Of a DNA stretch of 64,000 nucleotides, positions 17,408-30,766 are shown in pieces. Source of the stretch: Pseudomonas chlororaphis. GTDB lineage: Bacteria > Pseudomonadota > Gammaproteobacteria > Pseudomonadales > Pseudomonadaceae. Position 1 is the first letter of the stretch, and each line of letters begins with the position of its first letter. A model generated the notes under the pieces. It was not told the origin of the DNA, ran no database searches, and saw only the letters and a program-made list of their open reading frames with translations. The translations under genes and the position numbers were made by a program. Location of the stretch: contig NZ_MOAL01000002.1 of NCBI RefSeq assembly GCF_003731765.1, positions 372,001 to 436,000 on the forward strand. Direction: 5' to 3'.

Positions 17408-18417
17408 CAGGCCAGTTGCTCGTCCGAGCTCGGCACAATCAGAATCCCCGCACGCAAACCGTTCTTCACCTTAGGGTTGGGGAAAATGATCCGTGCGCCC
17501 TCTTCTTCCACAATCCAGCGGGTCTGGGCGATGTCTTCGGCCAGCAGATAACCCACGTCCAATTCGGAAAAGTTCTCGATGTCCGCCGGCAGGTGCAGGT
17601 GGAAGCTGTCGCTGTGCTTGATGATTTCGCGGGCCACGCTGAACAGTTGCAAGCCCTCCAGGCTCTCTTCGCTCAACGGCGGCTCATTGCCTTCGATGAT
17701 CTGCTGAAGACGGGTTTCCAGGCGTTCAACGTTAACGCCCTGGTTCTGCCCGAAAGGCCGAGCCTTGCCCAGCTCCAGGGTGAAAGCTTCCGCCCCCAGC
17801 TTGTCGTAGGTGTATGAGCTGAACACGATGGACGGTTTGTTCTGCAACAGCACCGCCTCCATGCCCGCCGCACGCAGCCGCGCCAACTCGGCACGGGAAT
17901 GCTGACGACCTTCTTTCCACGGATAGAGGGCGAACTGCTCGATCTTCGAACCGCGAATGGCGGTGTGCAGGTCGTAATGCAGGCGGTTGCGGTTCGGCAG
18001 GCTGAAAAAGCTCGCCGCCAGCCGCTCCAGTTCACAAGCCCGCAGGGCTTCGGGACCGCTGCTCTGCTCATGCCGGCCGTTGAACAGCCGGTTGACGTCC
18101 TGCTCGACAAAACGCTCACCGCGGCGCATGGCCTCGGGGTTGCCGAACAGAAACAGAATGCGTGCACGGGGCTTGAGGTCGCCACGGGCAATGTCATGCA
18201 ATAAACGATCGAGCAACTCGATCGGCGCGGTCTCGTTGCCGTGGATCCCTGCCGACAACAACAGATCCAGGCCGTTGTCACGAGCTTCGGGAGGCCGGAC
18301 TTCCAGCGCCCCCTCGCTCAACCAGCGCATCCGCACGCCTTCGACAGTCAGTTGAGTCTTCTCCGCCGGTTCGCGACCGGCGAGGGTCAGTTCAAGCAGT
18401 TTGCCGAGGGCGAGCAT
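17407..18417 (-). CDS. aruE: Succinylglutamate desuccinylase AruE (AstE)
   Basis: 336 residues from the ATG at 18417 ([14 protein letters not shown]). M14-type zinc hydrolase: zinc ligands His and Glu in [11 protein letters not shown] at about residues 60-65 and His in [10 protein letters not shown] at about 155, with [16 protein letters not shown] between. It splits N-succinylglutamate into succinate and glutamate, the last step of the arginine succinyltransferase pathway. Last gene of the aru block, 13 bases downstream of the small His/Cys-tailed gene. Confidence 0.95.
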   Translation of the reverse strand: MLALGKLLELTLAGREPAEKTQLTVEGVRMRWLSEGALEVRPPEARDNGLDLLLSAGIHGNETAPIELLDRLLHDIARGDLKPRARILFLFGNPEAMRRGERFVEQDVNRLFNGRHEQSSGPEALRACELERLAASFFSLPNRNRLHYDLHTAIRGSKIEQFALYPWKEGRQHSRAELARLRAAGMEAVLLQNKPSIVFSSYTYDKLGAEAFTLELGKARPFGQNQGVNVERLETRLQQIIEGNEPPLSEESLEGLQLFSVAREIIKHSDSFHLHLPADIENFSELDVGYLLAEDIAQTRWIVEEEGARIIFPNPKVKNGLRAGILIVPSSDEQLA

Positions 18418-18430
18418 AGAGCGAGCTTCC

Positions 18431-18718
18431 TTAGTGGGCGTGACCGCAGTCAGGGCCATGCACGTGATCATCGTCACCGGCGTCGGCCGGTTCCATTTCC
18501 AGTTGCAGACTGACCAGATTAGTCGCCAATGGACGCAGCAGCAGGTTGGCATATTCAGCGTCGCCCTCTTCCACGTCCACGCCGATCAGCAGTTGGCCGC
18601 GGCCGTCTTGCTGGATCCACAGTTCCTTGCCTTGCCACAGCACCGCCACGCGGGTGCAGGAGGTTTCCAGTTGAGTGCCGTCGGTGTCTTCAAGGATCAG
18701 CTGCAGGGAATCGCTCAT
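18431..18718 (-). CDS. Small conserved protein of the aru operon with His/Cys-rich tail
   Basis: 95 residues. The first 75 form a compact beta-rich stretch ([37 protein letters not shown]) with no signal peptide. The C-terminus is [14 protein letters not shown]: four His and one Cys within ten residues, following three Asp, a likely metal-binding tail. It sits between aruB and aruE. I recall an ORF at the same place in P. aeruginosa, sometimes annotated implausibly as topoisomerase II. No known arginine-pathway step lacks an enzyme, so a metal-delivery or accessory role for the zinc enzyme AruE is possible but unproven. Confidence 0.75.
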   Translation of the reverse strand: MSDSLQLILEDTDGTQLETSCTRVAVLWQGKELWIQQDGRGQLLIGVDVEEGDAEYANLLLRPLATNLVSLQLEMEPADAGDDDHVHGPDCGHAH

Positions 18719-18781
18719 GTATTACGCTCTCATCTGGGGAGAAGGCGACGCGCCCGACTCACATGAGGCGGGCGCGGGCTT

Positions 18782-20128
18782 TCAATTGATCTGGAATGGA
18801 TAAACCGCGCCCAGTTTAAGGATTTGCGTCAATTCATCCAATGCCGTCCGGCACTCAAGCAGCAATTGCGGGTCCGCCAGATCGCTTTCGCTCAGACGGT
18901 CGCGGTAGTGCTTGTCGACCCATTGGGTCAGGGTGTCGTACAACGGCGCGGTCATGATAACCCCGGGGTTGACCGCCGCCAGCTCGGTTTCGTTGAGAGC
19001 CACGCGCAGGCGCAGGCACGCCGGGCCACCGCCGTTCTGCATGCTCTGCTTGAGGTCGAACACCTTCACCTCGCGGATCAGGCCGCCGGAGCTGGTGAGG
19101 CTTTGCAGGTACTGCCAGACCCGCTCGTTGGCTCGGCACTCCTCAGGCACGATGAGCAACATCGAACCGTCGGCACGGGACAGCAACTGGCTGTTGAACA
19201 GGTAAGAACGCACCGCATCTTCCACCGTGACCTGGGCCCGTGGCACGCAGATCGCCTGGAAGTTGCCGCCACGCTGGGCCAGCTTGCCCTGCAACTCGGC
19301 GAGCATGTGCTCGGTCTCGAGGAACGCGTCCTCGTGGTAGAACAGCACCTCGCCGTTGCCGACCGCGATCACGTCGTTGTGGAACACACCCTGGTCGATC
19401 ACCGAGGGGTTCTGCTGGGCGTACACCACGCCCTGCTCGCTCAGGCCATGCAGGCGTGCCACGGCTTGCGAGGCTTCCAGAGTCTGGCGGGCCGGGTACT
19501 TCTGCGGCGCCGGAAAACGGTTGTCGAAGGCGCTGCGGCCAAAGACAAAGAACTCGACACCGGCCTGGCCGTACTCACGGCAGAAGCGCGTGTGGTTGGC
19601 TGCACCTTCGTCACCGAACTGCGCTACCGCCGGCAAGGCCGCATGGTGGGCGAAGTGTTTCTGGTCAGCGAACATCGCCCCCAGCACGCGGCTGGTGGTC
19701 GGGTGCTCGATGCTGCGGTGGTACTTGCAGTTCAGGTTGGCAGCGGTGAAATGCACCCGGCCATCGGCGGTGTCGGCACTCGGGCTAACGGTGGCGGCGT
19801 TGGCCACCCACATGCTCGATGCCGAGCAACTGGCCACCAGCAGGGGCATGGCCTGCTTGGCCACCTGCTGGATCACTTGGGCGTCGGTGCCGGCAAAACC
19901 CAGGTTGCGCAAGGCCGCCACATCTGGACGTTCCTGGGGTGCCAGGACGCCTTGCTGAAAGCCCATTTCCATCAGCGCTTTCATTTTCGCCAGGCCTTGC
20001 AAGGCCGCTTCCCGAGGGTTTGACGACTGCTGGCTGTTGCTCTGGGACGCGACGTTGCCGTAGGACAGGCCGCCGTAGTTATGGGTCGGCCCCACTAGAC
20101 CGTCGAAATTGACTTCATAGGATTTCAT
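18782..20128 (-). CDS. aruB: N-succinylarginine dihydrolase AruB (AstB)
   Basis: 448 residues, the usual family length. Starts [20 protein letters not shown], the signature N-terminus. Amidinotransferase-like fold with the active-site Cys in [16 protein letters not shown] near residue 370 and conserved His/Glu pairs ([19 protein letters not shown]). It hydrolyses succinylarginine to succinylornithine, CO2 and ammonia, the second step of the pathway. 141 bases downstream of aruD, with a REP element in between. Confidence 0.96.
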   Translation of the reverse strand: MKSYEVNFDGLVGPTHNYGGLSYGNVASQSNSQQSSNPREAALQGLAKMKALMEMGFQQGVLAPQERPDVAALRNLGFAGTDAQVIQQVAKQAMPLLVASCSASSMWVANAATVSPSADTADGRVHFTAANLNCKYHRSIEHPTTSRVLGAMFADQKHFAHHAALPAVAQFGDEGAANHTRFCREYGQAGVEFFVFGRSAFDNRFPAPQKYPARQTLEASQAVARLHGLSEQGVVYAQQNPSVIDQGVFHNDVIAVGNGEVLFYHEDAFLETEHMLAELQGKLAQRGGNFQAICVPRAQVTVEDAVRSYLFNSQLLSRADGSMLLIVPEECRANERVWQYLQSLTSSGGLIREVKVFDLKQSMQNGGGPACLRLRVALNETELAAVNPGVIMTAPLYDTLTQWVDKHYRDRLSESDLADPQLLLECRTALDELTQILKLGAVYPFQIN

Positions 20129-20194
20129 CAGCGAGGCTCCACGAATCTGTTGTTATAGGCATCGGTATCTATACAGGGCGAGCGTATTGCACTC

Positions 20195-20256
20195 GTTCGC
20201 CGGCAAGCCGGCTCCACAGGAATCGGCTTACCGACAAAGAGGCCACAACGGCCTCC
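20195..20256. repeat. REP element and hairpin between aruD and aruB
   Basis: GCCGGCAAGCCGGC core at 20199-20212, followed by GAGGCC/GGCCTC inverted arms at about 20240-20256. It lies inside the operon and may stabilise or process the mRNA rather than terminate it, since no T run follows on the minus strand. Confidence 0.7.
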
Positions 20257-20269
20257 CCGCACACTCAAA

Positions 20270-22761
<2,492 letters not shown>

Positions 22762-22832
22762 GCTATCTCCTCAGACGGGCGCCGCTGGCGGCCCCCGCGA
22801 AACTCGCTACTTTCCAGGCATTAAAGCCGGCG

Positions 22833-23852
22833 TTAAACAGCCACCAGGCGCACGCTGGCACCCTCACCGACACCCAAGGCCTCGGCCGCCTGCAGGTCCA
22901 GGGTCACCGGTTTGCCCGGGGCGTAATCCAGCTCCAGCAGCACGGCGCGGTAATCCTGCAACTGGGCGTTGGAGACCAGGTACTGACGTCCGCCGCCTTT
23001 GGCCAGCTCGCCGATTTTCACCGGCACCACCCGGCTCTGGGCGATGGAGCGGATGCCGGAAACCCGTGCGTGCAGGGTCGGGCCACCGTCGAAAATGTCG
23101 ATGTAGTGATCGGTCTCGAAGCCTTCGCGCATCAAAATGTCGAAGGTGATCTGGGCCCGTGGGTGCACCTGGCCCATCGCCTCTTGGGCGGCGTCCGGCA
23201 GCAACGGTACGTAGATCGGGTAATGGGGCATCAATTCAGCGAGGAAGGTGCGGCTTTTCAGGCCACACAGGCGCTCGGCCTCGGCGTAGTTGAGGTCGAA
23301 GAAGTTGCGCCCGATGGCATCCCAGAATGGCGAATCACCGTGCTCGTCGCTGTAACCGACGATCTCGGTCACCACCGAATCGGCGAAACGCTCGGGGTGG
23401 CTGGCAACGAACAGCAGGCGCCCGCGGGAGTTGAGCTCCGACCAAGGCGAACCCACCAGTTCCGGCACCACGTAGAAGCTGGTCAGCAAGCTGTTGCCGG
23501 TCAGGTCATGGCACTGGGAAAGCACGTGAATCTTGTTATGAATCTTCAGCTCGCGGGAGGCGTGCACAAAGGTTTCATTGCGGAAGCTGTAGAACGGCTC
23601 GGAGTAGCCGGCCGAGGCAACGATGGCCGAACAGCCCACCAGCTTGCCGGCTTCGGTGTCTTCAAGGACGAAGAAGTAGCTCTCTTCACCGTTGAAGCTC
23701 ACTTCGGCGGCGAAAGAGGCTTCGGACGCGGCAATCTTGTCGCTCAGGCGGCCGACATCATCCGGCAAGGAGGTGACACCAATCGGGCTGTCTGCAGCCA
23801 GACGCTGTACCTCGCCCAGATCAGCCATTTGCGCGGGGCGCATCACCAGCAT
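22833..23852 (-). CDS. aruF: Arginine/ornithine N-succinyltransferase, alpha subunit AruF
   Basis: 339 residues starting MLVMRPAQMADL. Paralogue of AruG with the same landmarks: FFVLEDTEAGKLVGCSAIVASAG, CHDLTGNSLLTSFYV, FWDAIGRNFFDLNYAEAERL, DIFDGGPTLHARVSGIRSI. First step of the pathway, together with AruG. It is separated from aruC by 132 bases containing an intrinsic terminator, so its expression depends on read-through or on a separate promoter. Confidence 0.95.
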   Translation of the reverse strand: MLVMRPAQMADLGEVQRLAADSPIGVTSLPDDVGRLSDKIAASEASFAAEVSFNGEESYFFVLEDTEAGKLVGCSAIVASAGYSEPFYSFRNETFVHASRELKIHNKIHVLSQCHDLTGNSLLTSFYVVPELVGSPWSELNSRGRLLFVASHPERFADSVVTEIVGYSDEHGDSPFWDAIGRNFFDLNYAEAERLCGLKSRTFLAELMPHYPIYVPLLPDAAQEAMGQVHPRAQITFDILMREGFETDHYIDIFDGGPTLHARVSGIRSIAQSRVVPVKIGELAKGGGRQYLVSNAQLQDYRAVLLELDYAPGKPVTLDLQAAEALGVGEGASVRLVAV

Positions 23853-23899
23853 GGTGTCACTCCTTACTTGAAACAGGTCGGAAAACGTCCGACTCAGGG

Positions 23900-23924
23900 A
23901 AAAAAATGCCGGGACAGCCCGGCA
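23900..23924 (-). terminator. Intrinsic terminator between aruC and aruF
   Basis: On the minus strand a 7-base GC-rich stem (TGCCGGG / CCCGGCA, four-base loop) is followed directly by seven T residues. It lies 61 bases after the aruC stop and 48 bases before the aruF start, inside what is otherwise a single operon, and should lower transcription of aruFGDBE relative to aruC. Confidence 0.85.
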
Positions 23925-23984
23925 CAGGAATGTGGCTCGACGCAGCCCGTTGAGGATCGGCGCCGAGCGGTGTTACGGCCTGAA

Positions 23985-25304
<1,320 letters not shown>

Positions 25305-25334
25305 TTATAGCGCCAACCCCCGTTTTAGGCGGGT

Positions 25335-25350
25335 TTATGGCAATGCGACA
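25335..25350 (-). promoter_or_regulatory. ArgR half-site 2 upstream of aruC
   Basis: Second exact TGTCGC-N8-AA match in the same orientation, 51 bases upstream of site 1. ArgR activates aru in the presence of arginine, and this site could occupy the activating position. Confidence 0.65.
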
Positions 25351-25512
25351 AATAGCGTCGCAAAGGCGCAGTTTAAACTGCGCGCAGGCTCAGCGGCAGA
25401 GTGACCGGGCAATTCGCCCAAGCTAATTATCCAGGTAGTTAGCGGTATCGCCGGTCCAGAAGTTGACCGTCAGGACGCCTTCGCCGGCACGCTGGCGCCA
25501 GCTAGAAGAAGA

Positions 25513-26493
25513 TCAGCCGCGCTCGGCAGGTACGGAGGAGAGTTCGAACGGGCTGCTGCTGCGCCGCTGGTTGCGGTCTTCCCGCGGGGTGGCGCCAAAA
25601 AAGTTGCGGTAGGCGCTGGAGAAATGGGGCCCTGAGGAGAAACCGCAGGACAGGCCGATCTGAATGATCGACTTGCTGGTCTGCATCAACATCTGCCGTG
25701 CCTTGTTCAAGCGCAACTCCAGGTAATACTGGCTCGGCACACGATTGAGGTACTGTTTGAAGATCCGTTCCAACTGCCGGCGGGACACACAGACATGCTG
25801 GGCGATCTCGTCGGTGGTCAGCGGCTCTTCGATATTGGCTTCCATCAGCAGCACGGCCTGGGTCAGCTTCGGGTGACTGGAACCCAGACGATTCTGCAAC
25901 GGAATTCGCTGGCGCTCGCCGCCCTCGCGGATGCGCTCCACCACCAGCTCTTCCGACACCGCGCCCGCCAGTTCCGCCCCATGATCCCGGGCCAGCACCG
26001 CCAGCAGCAGGTCCAGCACCGACATGCCGCCGCAGGCGGTCAGGCGATCCCGATCCCAGTCGAACAGATGGCTGGTGGCGATCACCTTGGGATAGCGCTC
26101 GGCAAAATCATCCTGCCAACGCCAATGCACCGCGGCGCGATAACCGTCCAGCAAGCCCAACTGCGCCAAGGGATAGACCCCGGCAGACAAACCACCGATC
26201 ACACAGCCGGCGCGCACCAGTTGCTTGAGCGCACTGCTCAAGGCTGGCGCCAGGCTCGCTGGCGGCTCGTCGGCCAGCAGGAACAGCTTCTGACAACCTT
26301 CCAGCTTGCCGGCCCAAGGCTCACCCGGCAGTTGCCAGGCACCTTCGCCGGGCGCTTCGGCCTGCAGGAAAGACAACTCGTAGACCACGTCCGGATGCAC
26401 CCGCTGAGCAACACGCAAGGCCTCCTCAGCCAGCGCCAGCGTCAAGGCTTTAGTGCTGGGCCAAATCAGGAAACCAATTCGATGGGCAGTCAT
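25513..26493 (-). CDS. argR: Arginine-responsive regulator ArgR (AraC/XylS, GlxA-type)
   Basis: 326 residues from the ATG at 26493 (MTAHRIGFLIWPS); a TTG three codons upstream is the alternative. Residues 1-190 are the DJ-1/PfpI-like amidotransferase domain (GCVIGGLSAGVYPLAQLGLLDG), residues 215-315 the AraC double helix-turn-helix (LTTDEIAQHVCVSRRQLERIF; IIQIGLSCGFSSGPHFSSAYRNFFG). In P. aeruginosa ArgR activates aot and aru and represses biosynthetic genes when arginine is present. It is unrelated to the enterobacterial ArgR. It lies between the transporter and catabolic operons it controls; an inverted repeat separates it from aotP. Confidence 0.95.
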   Translation of the reverse strand: MTAHRIGFLIWPSTKALTLALAEEALRVAQRVHPDVVYELSFLQAEAPGEGAWQLPGEPWAGKLEGCQKLFLLADEPPASLAPALSSALKQLVRAGCVIGGLSAGVYPLAQLGLLDGYRAAVHWRWQDDFAERYPKVIATSHLFDWDRDRLTACGGMSVLDLLLAVLARDHGAELAGAVSEELVVERIREGGERQRIPLQNRLGSSHPKLTQAVLLMEANIEEPLTTDEIAQHVCVSRRQLERIFKQYLNRVPSQYYLELRLNKARQMLMQTSKSIIQIGLSCGFSSGPHFSSAYRNFFGATPREDRNQRRSSSPFELSSVPAERG

Positions 26494-26542
26494 GGCGGGC
26501 AATCCAAAACGAAAACAGTGTTAGAGGCCGAAAGCGGCAGCA

Positions 26543-26591
26543 ACCAAATTAGACCATCGGCCGCGCGCTGCGCAGCATGACCTAATTTGGT
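26543..26591 (-). promoter_or_regulatory. Long inverted repeat between aotP and argR
   Basis: ACCAAATTAG (26543-26552) and CTAATTTGGT (26582-26591) are perfect complements around 29 bases that contain a GC-rich inner part (GCGCGCTGCGC). It could be an mRNA stem-loop that separates aotP from argR expression, or an operator. There is no T run, so it is not a classical terminator. Confidence 0.5.
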
Positions 26592-26606
26592 GCATAACGG
26601 GAGCGA

Positions 26607-27371
26607 TTACTTGAGGCTACCGGAGAGGAATTGTTGCAAACGTTCCGACTGCGGATTGACCAGCACTTCACGCGGGTTACCGCTCTCTTCCACCACGCCT
26701 TTGTGCAGGAATACCAGTTGATTGGAGACTTCCCGGGCGAAGCCCATTTCGTGAGTCACCACCACCATGGTCCGACCTTCCTGAGCCAGGGCCTGCATGA
26801 CTTTCAGCACGTCACCTACCAGCTCAGGGTCGAGGGCCGAGGTCGGCTCGTCGAACAGCATGACTTCCGGCTCCATGGCCAGGGCCCGGGCAATCGCCAC
26901 ACGCTGCTGCTCACCACCGGACATGTGCCCCGGGTAAGCATCCTTGCGATGGGCCACGCCCACTTTGGCCAGGTAGTGCTCGGCCTTTTCACGGGCTTCG
27001 GCCTTGGGGACGCCGAGCACATGCACCGGCGCTTCCATGATGTTTTCCAGGGCGGTCATGTGCGACCACAGGTTGAAATGCTGGAACACCATCGACAGCC
27101 GCGAACGCATGCGCTGCAGTTGCTTCGGGTCGGCGGCCTTGAGCGCGCCATCCTTGTTGGGCACCAGCTTGAGCTCTTCGTTGTTCAGCAGGATCTTGCC
27201 CGCATGGGGCTGCTCCAGCAGGTTGATGCAACGCAGAAAGGTACTTTTGCCGGAGCCACTGGAGCCGATGATGCTGATTACATCGCCGGCGGCCGCTTTC
27301 AGGGACACGCCCTTGAGCACTTCGTGACTGCCATAGCGTTTATGCAGGTCTTGGACTTCAAGTTTGTACAT
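26607..27371 (-). CDS. aotP: Arginine/ornithine ABC transporter ATPase AotP
   Basis: 254 residues from the ATG at 27371 (MYKLEVQDLHKRYG); the upstream GTG gives an unlikely extension. Walker A GSSGSGKS, signature MSGGEQQRVAIARALA, Walker B VMLFDEPTSALD and the switch His in VVTHEMG are present, typical of the HisP/ArtP polar amino-acid importers. It powers uptake through AotQ-AotM. Confidence 0.95.
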   Translation of the reverse strand: MYKLEVQDLHKRYGSHEVLKGVSLKAAAGDVISIIGSSGSGKSTFLRCINLLEQPHAGKILLNNEELKLVPNKDGALKAADPKQLQRMRSRLSMVFQHFNLWSHMTALENIMEAPVHVLGVPKAEAREKAEHYLAKVGVAHRKDAYPGHMSGGEQQRVAIARALAMEPEVMLFDEPTSALDPELVGDVLKVMQALAQEGRTMVVVTHEMGFAREVSNQLVFLHKGVVEESGNPREVLVNPQSERLQQFLSGSLK

Positions 27372-27399
27372 GCTGTCGGTTCTCACAAAAAGCGGTCAG

Positions 27400-28512
27400 T
27401 CAGTCGTTGAGCAAGCGCCCGTGACGCAGCGCTTCGCGCCCCGCCACCTTGGCCAGCCAGAAACCGGGTTGGGCGTAACGTAACCGTTCAACGGCAAACA
27501 ACACGCCGCTGGTGCCAGCACACATAATGCTGACCCGATCGGATAAGGGATCAATCACTTCGAAAATCGGCTCGCCCTTCTCGACCCAGCTACCGGCCGG
27601 GCGCAGAAAGCTCACCACGCCGGGGTGGGGCGCGAACAACAGTTCAGTGCCCTCGAACGGCATCGCCTCACAGGCTTCATTCGCTGGTGCAGGCCATTCG
27701 CCACGGATCAGGCCCTGCTCGGCCAGGAACGCCAGAATGCCTTCGGCATAGGCCTCGGCTTCAGCGCGACCGGTATCGGCCTGACCGCCCAGCTCCAGCG
27801 TAGTGGCCAGGCAGGCCAAGGGAATCTGCGCTTCCGGGAAGGCGCGCGACAAACGCAGCCAAGGCAATGAGCAGGCTTCGTCGAATGAACTGCCGCCCGA
27901 ATCTTCCGCAAGCAAGCCCACCCGCACATTCAGGTGCGCAGCCAGGGAGCGCCATTGCGCCCAGTGCTGAGGCAAGGCGTACATGTGCAGCGCCGCTTCG
28001 GCGTCGCAGTGCAGGTCCAGCACCACATCGGCGGTACAGGCATGGCTCAGCAGCACGCGCTGCATGCCCTGCAACTGACTGGCCGCCGGTGGCAAGGCAG
28101 CCAGCACATCGCTCATGGCCTGGCGGATCAGCCGGACATTGGCGTGCGGGTCATCGCCCAGGCGCCCTTCCAGCCGCTCGGCCACCGGTGCGCTCAACTC
28201 GACGAAATCCCGGTTGAAGTTCTTGCCGCTGCCCGCTTCGAAACGCCCCTGATGATTGCCTTGGAGCAATTGCCCCAGGCCCAGGGGATTGGCCACCGGC
28301 ACCAGCTCGATCACGCCGTTCAGCGCACCCTGGGTTTCCAGTTCCGCCAGGCGCTTTTTCAGCTCCCAGGCGGTGCGCATGCCCGGCAGCTCATCGGCGT
28401 GCAGGCTGGCCTGGATATAGGCCTTGCGCTCGCCGCTGCCAAAGCGGAATACCGAGATCTGCCGCTCGCTGCCCAGGTGACTCCAGGGCAATGCATGGTC
28501 GATACGTTCCAT
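27400..28512 (-). CDS. aotO: AotO: succinylglutamate desuccinylase/aspartoacylase family protein
   Basis: 370 residues. M14-like deacylase fold with zinc-site motifs ASLHADELPG at about 35-44 and DLHCDAEAAL at about 170, plus a C-terminal beta domain (AGSWVEKGEPIFEVIDPLSD) that reads like a biotinyl-type barrel, common in this subfamily. It starts one base after the aotM stop and is followed by aotP, so it is part of the transporter operon, as in P. aeruginosa. I know of no assigned substrate; hydrolysis of an N-acylated arginine or ornithine after uptake is a reasonable guess. Confidence 0.85.
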   Translation of the reverse strand: MERIDHALPWSHLGSERQISVFRFGSGERKAYIQASLHADELPGMRTAWELKKRLAELETQGALNGVIELVPVANPLGLGQLLQGNHQGRFEAGSGKNFNRDFVELSAPVAERLEGRLGDDPHANVRLIRQAMSDVLAALPPAASQLQGMQRVLLSHACTADVVLDLHCDAEAALHMYALPQHWAQWRSLAAHLNVRVGLLAEDSGGSSFDEACSLPWLRLSRAFPEAQIPLACLATTLELGGQADTGRAEAEAYAEGILAFLAEQGLIRGEWPAPANEACEAMPFEGTELLFAPHPGVVSFLRPAGSWVEKGEPIFEVIDPLSDRVSIMCAGTSGVLFAVERLRYAQPGFWLAKVAGREALRHGRLLND

Positions 28513-28513
28513 A

Positions 28514-29212
28514 TCAGTGCTTCCGCGGAGCCAGGTAGCCCAGCCAGCGACGCTCGGCCAGCTTGAACAGGCGCACCAGGATGAAGGTCAGGCACAGGTA
28601 GAACACGCCGGCGGTGATGTAGGCCTCGAACGGCAGGTAGTACTGGGCGTTGACCGTGCGTGCGGCACCGGTGATGTCGATCAGGGTGACGATGGAGGCC
28701 AGGCTGGTGGTCTGCAGCATCATGATCACTTCGTTGCTGTACTGCGGCAGTGCGCGGCGCATGGCCGACGGCAGCAGAATCCGGCAGTACATCTTATAGC
28801 GCGACATGCCCATGGCCTTGGCGGCCTCGATTTCACCGTTCGGCGTGGCCCGCAGGCTGCCGGCGATGATTTCAGCGGTGTAGGCACTGGTGTTGATGGC
28901 AAAGGCCAGGCAGGCACAGAACGTGGCGCTGGACAGCCATGGCCAGAGGAAGCTTTCCCGCACGGCTTCGAACTGGGCCAGACCGTAGTAGATCAGGAAC
29001 AGTTGCACCAGCATCGGTGTGCCGCGGATCACGTAGGTGTAAAGCCAGGCACTCATGTTCACCACTGGCTGCTTGGACACCCGCATCAGCCCCAGGGGCA
29101 AGGCCGCCAGCAAGCCGAAGAACAGCGACAGGGCCAGCAGTTTCAGGGTGGTCAGCAGGCCGCTCAGGTACAGCGGCAATGCTTCATAGATGACGTTGTA
29201 GTCGAAGATCAT
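28514..29212 (-). CDS. aotM: Arginine/ornithine ABC transporter permease AotM
   Basis: 232 residues, HisM-type inner-membrane permease. Membrane segments near 12-35, 55-75, 85-105 and 190-215; the EAA loop with the conserved Gly is IEAAKAMGMSRYKMYCRILLPSAMR at about 135-160. Its start overlaps the aotQ stop by four bases (ATGA). Confidence 0.94.
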   Translation of the reverse strand: MIFDYNVIYEALPLYLSGLLTTLKLLALSLFFGLLAALPLGLMRVSKQPVVNMSAWLYTYVIRGTPMLVQLFLIYYGLAQFEAVRESFLWPWLSSATFCACLAFAINTSAYTAEIIAGSLRATPNGEIEAAKAMGMSRYKMYCRILLPSAMRRALPQYSNEVIMMLQTTSLASIVTLIDITGAARTVNAQYYLPFEAYITAGVFYLCLTFILVRLFKLAERRWLGYLAPRKH

Positions 29213-29898
29213 AGATCAGCCGCCCTTACGCCTACCGAGTAGCGCTTCTCAAGTTGACGCAGTGCCAGCAGGGAGACACTGGTAATCACCAGGTACATCG
29301 CCGCCACCGCGAGGAAGAAGGTAAAAGGTTCGCGGGTGGCATCCGCCGCCTGCTTGGCCTTGAACATCATGTCTTGCAGGCCCACCACCGAAATCAGCGC
29401 GGTGGCCTTGGTCAGTACCAGCCAGTTGTTGGTGAAGCCAGGAATCGCCAGGCGAATCATCTGCGGCACCATCACCCGGAAGAACACCTGAAAACTGCTC
29501 ATGCCGTACGCCACACCGGCTTCCGCCTGCCCCTTGGGGATCGCCATAAAGGCGCCACGGAAGGTTTCCGACAGATAGGCCCCGAAGATGAAGCCCAGGG
29601 TGCCGATGCCAGCCGCCAGTGGATTGAGGTCGATGTAGTCGTCATACCCCAGCAGCGGCGCCACGCGGTTGAGCAGGTCCTGGCCGCCGTAGAAAATCAG
29701 CAGGATCAGCACCAGATCGGGAATCCCGCGGATCACGGTGGAATACAGATCGCCCAGCCAGGCCAGCCAGCGGATCGGCGAGAGACGCAAGGCGACCCCG
29801 ATCAGACCCAGAACAATGGCCAAGGCCATGGACGACAAGGCGAGCTGAAGCGTCAGCCAAGCGCCATCGAGGATGACAGCCCCGTAGCCTTTCAACAT
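29209..29898 (-). CDS. aotQ: Arginine/ornithine ABC transporter permease AotQ
   Basis: 229 residues, HisQ-type permease forming the channel with AotM. EAA loop AEAGVAYGMSSFQVFFRVMVPQ at about 140-160 and RGIPDLVLILLIFYG in the middle. 91 bases downstream of aotJ, as expected for a distal transporter gene expressed less than the binding protein. Confidence 0.94.
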   Translation of the reverse strand: MLKGYGAVILDGAWLTLQLALSSMALAIVLGLIGVALRLSPIRWLAWLGDLYSTVIRGIPDLVLILLIFYGGQDLLNRVAPLLGYDDYIDLNPLAAGIGTLGFIFGAYLSETFRGAFMAIPKGQAEAGVAYGMSSFQVFFRVMVPQMIRLAIPGFTNNWLVLTKATALISVVGLQDMMFKAKQAADATREPFTFFLAVAAMYLVITSVSLLALRQLEKRYSVGVRAADL

Positions 29899-29989
29899 GA
29901 TTCAGGTCCTCGGAAATTGGGATGAAAAAATGGCGCAAACCTCAGAGATCCTGCTGCTTGCGCCATCTCGGACTTGTTGCTGCGACGGT

Positions 29990-30766
29990 TTACTGGCCGT
30001 AAATGTCGAAGTCGAAGTACTTGTCCTGGATCTGCTTGTACTTGCCGTTCGCGCGAATGGCAGCAATGGCACCGGTGATCTTGTCTTTCAGGGCATCACC
30101 CTTGCGCACCGCGATGCCTACACCGTCGCCGAAGTATTTGACGTCGGTGAAGGCTGGGCCGACGAAGGCAAAGCCTTTACCTGCGTCGGTTTTCAGGAAA
30201 CCGTCATTCAACAGGGTAGCGTCTGCCACGGTGCCGTCGAGGCGACCCGCTGCCACGTCCAGGTAGATTTCATTCTGCGAGCCGTAAGGCTTGATCTCGG
30301 CACCCAGCGGCGCCAGGACTTCGCGAGCGAAACGCTCGTGGATCGAACCGCGCTGCACGCCAATGTTCTTGCCCTTGAGCTCAGTCAGGCCGTCGCTGAT
30401 CTGGGTACCGGACTTCATCACCAGGCGCGCCGGGGTGTTGTAGTACTTGCCGGTGAAGTCCACGGACTTCTTGCGGTCGTCAGTGATGGACATCGACGAC
30501 AGGATGGCGTCGATCTTGCGCACCTTGAGGGCAGGGATCAGGCCGTCGAACTCTTGCTCGACCCACACACACTTGACCTTCATCTCTTCGCAGAGCGCGT
30601 TGCCGATGTCGTAGTCAAAACCAACAATGCTGCCGTCCGGCGCCTTCGAGGCAAACGGAGGGTAGGCCGCTTCGATACCAATTTTCAGAGGCTTTTCATC
30701 GGCAAACGTCGGCAGGGAAAGCACGGAGGACAGTGCCAGGGCGCCAAGAAGCACGAGTTTCTTCAT
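29990..30766 (-). CDS. aotJ: Arginine/ornithine periplasmic binding protein AotJ
   Basis: 258 residues from the ATG at 30766; the open frame further upstream is not coding. The signal peptide is about residues 1-22 ([15 protein letters not shown]...TFA|DE). Family 3 solute-binding fold: [67 protein letters not shown]. It captures basic amino acids in the periplasm for AotQMP. First gene of the aot operon, with an ArgR half-site about 170 bases upstream. Confidence 0.95.
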   Translation of the reverse strand: MKKLVLLGALALSSVLSLPTFADEKPLKIGIEAAYPPFASKAPDGSIVGFDYDIGNALCEEMKVKCVWVEQEFDGLIPALKVRKIDAILSSMSITDDRKKSVDFTGKYYNTPARLVMKSGTQISDGLTELKGKNIGVQRGSIHERFAREVLAPLGAEIKPYGSQNEIYLDVAAGRLDGTVADATLLNDGFLKTDAGKGFAFVGPAFTDVKYFGDGVGIAVRKGDALKDKITGAIAAIRANGKYKQIQDKYFDFDIYGQ

